A DNA stretch of 64,000 nucleotides from assembly GCA_016711345.1 (NCBI GenBank), contig JADJTD010000001.1:372001-436000 (forward strand). The letters run 5' to 3'. Below are positions 60,106-64,000 of this stretch, piece after piece. A program made the position numbers and the translations under genes. Positions within the stretch are counted from its first letter, which is position 1. The number at the start of each line of letters is the position of its first letter. The DNA comes from Chloracidobacterium sp. GTDB taxonomy: Bacteria > Acidobacteriota > Blastocatellia > Pyrinomonadales > Pyrinomonadaceae. Below the pieces are notes generated by a model. The model saw nothing but the letters and a program-made list of their open reading frames with translations. It was not told the origin of the DNA and ran no database searches.

Positions 60106-63100
60106 CTACCAGCTAAAGCGCATCTGCAGTTCGATCCTGCGGTTTGCCGCACTGACACCACCAAAACCGCCGCCTCCAAAGCCTCCGAATCCACCAGCAG
60201 TCGAAACGGACTGACCAAAGCGGCTCGAGTTGAGTGCTCCGACCGGTGTGCTGAAGTTTACGCTGTTAAATAAATTGGTGAAATTGATGCCGACATTTAG
60301 ATTGTATGGCTTTCGCGTGTCGCCACCGCCGCCAAACATGCCGCCGCCGCCTGGACCACCTCCGCGCGTCATTCCCCCGCCGCCCATGCCGCCACTAGGA
60401 ATTCCGCCGCCGCCTGCTTGTCCTCCGCGACGATTACCACCGCTTCCGCCACCTTGGTCTGGAGATTGGGCCGTGTGTCCAAAGCCAAAGTTTCTGCCGA
60501 CACGCATATTCACGCTAAAATATGACGGTCCTACTCCGTAGTTTCTCGGAATTATTGCATTCGGATCATTTGAACCGATATTACAAAACGAAGAGGTCAA
60601 ATTCAGTTCGCTGCAGCGGCTTTGTAGTTGGCCATAGGTTGGGCGCTCAGTAAACAGCGCGTCACGATTGATATCGTTGCCCTCGGTGATGTTAAAGGGC
60701 CTGCCGGATTGGGCTATGATAAACGGGTTCAGAGTCACGTTCCACGGCATCGTAATATTACCGCCAATAACGAAGCTGTGGCGGATATCGAACGAACTCC
60801 TGCCGTACTCGCCTGTCAGGTCAAAGGTATAAGCAGGAAAACTGCCCGCACCGTCAGTGTCGCCTTTAGCAAAGCCGAGACGGTAGTTGCCGAAAAACGA
60901 GTATTTGGTGTTGAGATTTGTTCTAAAATTGACGATGAGCTGATTCTGTTTCGTCGTGCCGCTCGATTCGTATTCGTAGAGATTTCCGAGTGTCGGTTCT
61001 GGACGCGGGGAGTTCGAGCAGTCCTCCTGAAGCGGACAGATCGGCGCATTTATGTTCCTTGAGCGAAGCTGGTGCAATATCCTCGACGTAATAAAATAGC
61101 CGGCCACCGTTGTTCTCCCCGGAAGCTGCCTTTCAATTCCAATGGTGGCCTGCATTGTATAAGGGACCTGCAGATTATCTGCAACCTGGCGGATCGTATT
61201 GGACTGCGGCAAAACGGCCTGTATCTGAGCCGCGGTCGGAACGTTGGTTACACCGTTTTGCGTAAATACGGGCTGGGCAAGGAGAGCGATCGCTGCCGCT
61301 TGGCGAACCGGATCAGGATCGTTCGCATTTACGACCAGATTCAATTGGGTTACACCGTCGAACCGAGTTGCCTGGAGCGTCAGATTCTCACTAAAACGAT
61401 CATAAAAAATTCCAGCCCCTCCACGGAAGACGGTCTTCGGAGCCCTTGCTCCGCCTGCTCCGGGTGAATATGCAAAACCAAATCTTGGTGCGAAATTAAG
61501 TTTACTGCTGATATTGGTCTGATTTTCGTAACGGAGTCCAAAACTCAAAAGCAAGGCCGGACTGACTTTCCAATCATCAGTCAGGTACAGACCAGTTTCA
61601 TACTGCGACACCGAGGACAGCGGTTCGCCAGCCGTGATCGTGAACTGTGTCGGATTATATTGCAAGCCGACGGTGCCCATCACCTTGCATCGATATTGCT
61701 CGATCGACGATACAAAGCCATCGAAATCAATATCGCAGGCACCGGTTCCAGGAAATCCAGGGAAAACAAATGTCCCGCCAAAGTTATTTTCCGAACGGTC
61801 ATCGAGCGATACATGCCTCAGCTTCCCGCCAAATTTGAAGGAATGTTGCGAGTTCTTTCCAAAGGACGTTGATGTATAGTTGTTGATCTCCCAAGTCTTG
61901 TTACGATTAAAACTCAAACCTATCTGCGCTCCGCCGCCGACAAATGCAGAGGCAACGTTGATCGTCGGGATCGTGTTGTCACCGTCCTGCTCGCGCTTTG
62001 AATCGCTGTACTCGAAGCGAGTCTCGTTCACCGTTTTGGAGTTTATGATCATCGTCTCTGTGAGACGTACCTCGTGCTCACGACTCGATGTCGTATATGC
62101 TCGCGACGGCAATGACGTGTCGCCAATGCCCTGATTTTCCGCAGCGGAATTTGAGAAGCTGTAGCGGGCAACCAACGTATTTTTGGCGTTGATCGAATAG
62201 TCGAGTCGTGGTGTGATCGAGAGTCGCTCGTTAGGCACACGCACATCCCTCCGCAGATTTACGATATCGTTTGAAGGGGTTAGTATTTGGGCGTTGATGA
62301 TCGCGTTGTTGTCGATGTTGCGATTGTTGATATCAAGGGAGAAAGACGATTTGCCCTGCTTGATTGGCCCCGAAACACTGCCACCGAAAAACTTTGTCTG
62401 GCTTGGTGCTCGGTTATTGGCAAAAGGATTGCGGGAATTCAGGCTTTCGTCATTAAAATTCATGAACGCCTGGCCGCGCCATTTGTCAGATCCCGGTTTT
62501 GTCAAGATCTCGATGCGGCCGAATCCCAGCCTGTCGAACTCTGCCGAAAAAGGATTTTGATTAATGCGGATCTCGCGAATCGCGTCCTTGGCCGGAAGCT
62601 GCCCGCCGGTGAAGCCGTCGATATAGATCTGTCCGCCGTTTGGCCCAGCAGCCGCCCCCGCCAAAGCCTGCAGTGCAGCCTGTAATTCATCCGGATCGTC
62701 CGGCAAGGCTTCGAGGTCCTTGCCTTTGATAACCGTTGCATTCGCGTTATTGTCGGCATCGGTTGTTACCTTATTTTCGTTTGACACATCGACACTTTCT
62801 TCGAGACCGGCAACCGTCAGCACGATAGAAAGCTCGTTGCGTTCGCCCGACGTCACCATGACTTCGGTATTGTCATAAAGCGCAAATTTTGGAGCGATTG
62901 CTTTTACTGCATATTTGCCTGGAGCAAGTCCGCCGATAGAATATTCACCGCGGGCATTTGTGACAACCTGCTTCTCTTTGCCATCGGCCGCAACCGCAGT
63001 TACGGTCGCTCCGACAACTATCGCACCGAGACCATCGACAACCTGCCCGGCAATGCTGCCCGTAGCCTGCGCCAATGCGGCCCCAGTGAGAATACCCGTT

Positions 63101-63138
63101 ATTAAAAATAAAAATAGAACTGATCGTATGAATTTCAT
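60106..63138 (-). CDS. TonB-dependent receptor with carboxypeptidase-regulatory domain (OAR-like)
   Basis: The 1010-residue outer-membrane protein has a signal peptide (1-24), a CarboxypepD_reg-like domain (about 27-110, GSIAGQVVDGLGAIVVGATV), a plug domain (about 135-230) and a long beta-barrel ending in a C-terminal aromatic residue (MRFSW). This domain order is typical of acidobacterial OAR-like receptors. A Gly/Met-rich insertion (about 895-935, GGGMTRGGGPGGGGMFGGGG) lies near the end of the barrel and is unusual. The ligand is unknown. Confidence 0.92.
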   Translation of the reverse strand: MKFIRSVLFLFLITGILTGAALAQATGSIAGQVVDGLGAIVVGATVTAVAADGKEKQVVTNARGEYSIGGLAPGKYAVKAIAPKFALYDNTEVMVTSGERNELSIVLTVAGLEESVDVSNENKVTTDADNNANATVIKGKDLEALPDDPDELQAALQALAGAAAGPNGGQIYIDGFTGGQLPAKDAIREIRINQNPFSAEFDRLGFGRIEILTKPGSDKWRGQAFMNFNDESLNSRNPFANNRAPSQTKFFGGSVSGPIKQGKSSFSLDINNRNIDNNAIINAQILTPSNDIVNLRRDVRVPNERLSITPRLDYSINAKNTLVARYSFSNSAAENQGIGDTSLPSRAYTTSSREHEVRLTETMIINSKTVNETRFEYSDSKREQDGDNTIPTINVASAFVGGGAQIGLSFNRNKTWEINNYTSTSFGKNSQHSFKFGGKLRHVSLDDRSENNFGGTFVFPGFPGTGACDIDFDGFVSSIEQYRCKVMGTVGLQYNPTQFTITAGEPLSSVSQYETGLYLTDDWKVSPALLLSFGLRYENQTNISSKLNFAPRFGFAYSPGAGGARAPKTVFRGGAGIFYDRFSENLTLQATRFDGVTQLNLVVNANDPDPVRQAAAIALLAQPVFTQNGVTNVPTAAQIQAVLPQSNTIRQVADNLQVPYTMQATIGIERQLPGRTTVAGYFITSRILHQLRSRNINAPICPLQEDCSNSPRPEPTLGNLYEYESSGTTKQNQLIVNFRTNLNTKYSFFGNYRLGFAKGDTDGAGSFPAYTFDLTGEYGRSSFDIRHSFVIGGNITMPWNVTLNPFIIAQSGRPFNITEGNDINRDALFTERPTYGQLQSRCSELNLTSSFCNIGSNDPNAIIPRNYGVGPSYFSVNMRVGRNFGFGHTAQSPDQGGGSGGNRRGGQAGGGGIPSGGMGGGGMTRGGGPGGGGMFGGGGDTRKPYNLNVGINFTNLFNSVNFSTPVGALNSSRFGQSVSTAGGFGGFGGGGFGGVSAANRRIELQMRFSW

Positions 63139-63202
63139 GATTAAACCCTGTTAGAGGCACGCGGAATTAAACCCCACAATACTATTGATAATGAATCTTG
63201 AA

Positions 63203-64000
63203 TTAAAAACCAACGCCGTCGAGACCCGGAATCGTAAATCCGCCTGAAACACCCTGTCCGCGCGGACTGCCGCTTGTTGTCTGTGCCATTCTTAAGAACG
63301 GTTCGACGCCAGCGAGAAGTTTAATCGCCTTGATGCGTTCAACGTTGGCATTTTTTGTGCTTGAGAATGCGATCATGTCGCCCGCTTTAAGTTCGCCTGC
63401 AGTTATAGTAGGAAAGCGCTCGAGCATGTCATCGACACTGCCGCCTCTACCTCCGCCAGGACCGCGTCCCGCTCCTGGAGGCTGAGCTTGTCCGTTCGCT
63501 GCAGGTGCAGTTCCCTGCTGCGGAGTTGCTCCGACTGGCCTAACTCCACCGCCGCCCATCATAAATCCGGCCATTCGCTCAGCCTGTTCCGCAGGAAACC
63601 GCTTTACGACCGAAGTTTCCGTCACAATAACGGTCACGTCTTTGCCTGTCTGTAGATTTTTAATGACAACCTCATTTTTTGTGGCGTCAACCGACTTAAC
63701 CGTCCCCGCAATCGTCTGAAATGCACCCGTCAATATTTCTTCTGCCGCAAAACTCAGTCCATCTGTGCTGCGGTCACCAAGGGCTCGGATCTCATCGCCG
63801 ACTTTTACATCGGCGAGCGAACTTTTCGCGGCTTCATCATAACGTACAGAGTCCTGTGCGTAGCGTAAAAACTTCGCGTTATCTTTGGGGGTCAGCATCA
63901 GTTTTGTGCTACTCATCATGCTGCGCATCTCGACGTTTATCTGATTCGTTTGCAGATCAACCGAAATCACGCGTCCCTTTATCCCGCGTTTGAGCCAGGC
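63203..64000 (-). CDS. DUF5666-containing protein (5' end outside window)
   Basis: A minus frame stays open from 64000 to the stop at 63203 (265 residues visible). It shows DUF5666-type beta repeats (VKVGDEIRALGDRSTDGLSFAAEEILTGAF; TVKSVDATKNEVVIKNLQTG) and a Gly/Pro-rich linker (PPGAGRGPGGGRGGS). Such proteins are common, secreted and uncharacterised in Acidobacteriota. It lies directly upstream of the TonB-dependent receptor on the same strand, 64 bases apart. Confidence 0.82.
   Translation of the reverse strand, partial: AWLKRGIKGRVISVDLQTNQINVEMRSMMSSTKLMLTPKDNAKFLRYAQDSVRYDEAAKSSLADVKVGDEIRALGDRSTDGLSFAAEEILTGAFQTIAGTVKSVDATKNEVVIKNLQTGKDVTVIVTETSVVKRFPAEQAERMAGFMMGGGGVRPVGATPQQGTAPAANGQAQPPGAGRGPGGGRGGSVDDMLERFPTITAGELKAGDMIAFSSTKNANVERIKAIKLLAGVEPFLRMAQTTSGSPRGQGVSGGFTIPGLDGVGF

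Overview
The window reads as chromosomal DNA of an acidobacterium, most likely class Blastocatellia / family Pyrinomonadaceae. This is inferred from gene content only: a very large TonB-dependent receptor with an N-terminal carboxypeptidase-regulatory domain, a DUF5666 protein, a Ser/Thr kinase with a polytopic membrane tail, FecR-like small proteins, and many short inverted repeats at gene borders. There is no rRNA, tRNA, CRISPR array, prophage or insertion sequence that I can recognise.

Layout. 1-2670: 5' part of a secreted multidomain cupredoxin / lamin-tail / beta-helix protein (minus strand, runs off the window). 3266-9656: an SLC13-type anion transporter with RCK_C domains, divergent from a two-gene unit (FAD/NAD(P)-binding protein, then an acyl-AMP ligase-ACP-PlsC fusion). 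That unit is preceded by a clear c-di-AMP (ydaO-type) riboswitch and terminator. 9749-11357: TPR protein and small membrane protein. 11364-15969: minus-strand operon of glycolate-oxidase-like flavoprotein, HAD hydrolase, helical-repeat protein and LysR regulator. 16245-21272: uvrB, peroxiredoxin, HEAT protein, purC. 21324-25916: LolA-like protein, nucleotide-sugar epimerase, UDP-glucose dehydrogenase and two FecR-like proteins, probably for surface polysaccharide. 26253-29155: orphan XylF-like lipoprotein, ROK kinase, a MntA/HepT toxin-antitoxin pair and a 3' remnant of a second ROK gene.

29724-36076 is the conserved rimP-nusA-infB-rbfA-nrnA translation/transcription operon with a leader hairpin. 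36148-40814: cobO, pgpA, a DUF1835-like protein, corA and serA. 40863-46075: Ser/Thr kinase, a remnant of a second kinase copy, and a NatAB-type ABC exporter. 46168-51456: small membrane, regulatory and metabolic genes, including a TMEM175-type channel gene broken by one in-frame stop. 51765-56771: a sigma-54-type promoter and type IV pilin, a TonB-like lipoprotein, a DUF4010 membrane protein, a 20-bp phased degenerate repeat array and two unrecognised accessory genes. 56820-59065: groES-groEL under a CIRCE operator. 59213-64000: MOSC protein, TonB-dependent receptor and a DUF5666 protein that runs off the right edge.

The strongest special signals are the c-di-AMP riboswitch in front of a lipid-type operon and beside a transporter carrying RCK_C domains, the 20-bp array, and the toxin-antitoxin pair abutting a ROK gene remnant. 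A further signal is a whole layer of short repetitive elements. Some form hairpins between operon genes, and others sit in frame inside serA, the acyl ligase, the ROK kinase and the flavoprotein gene.
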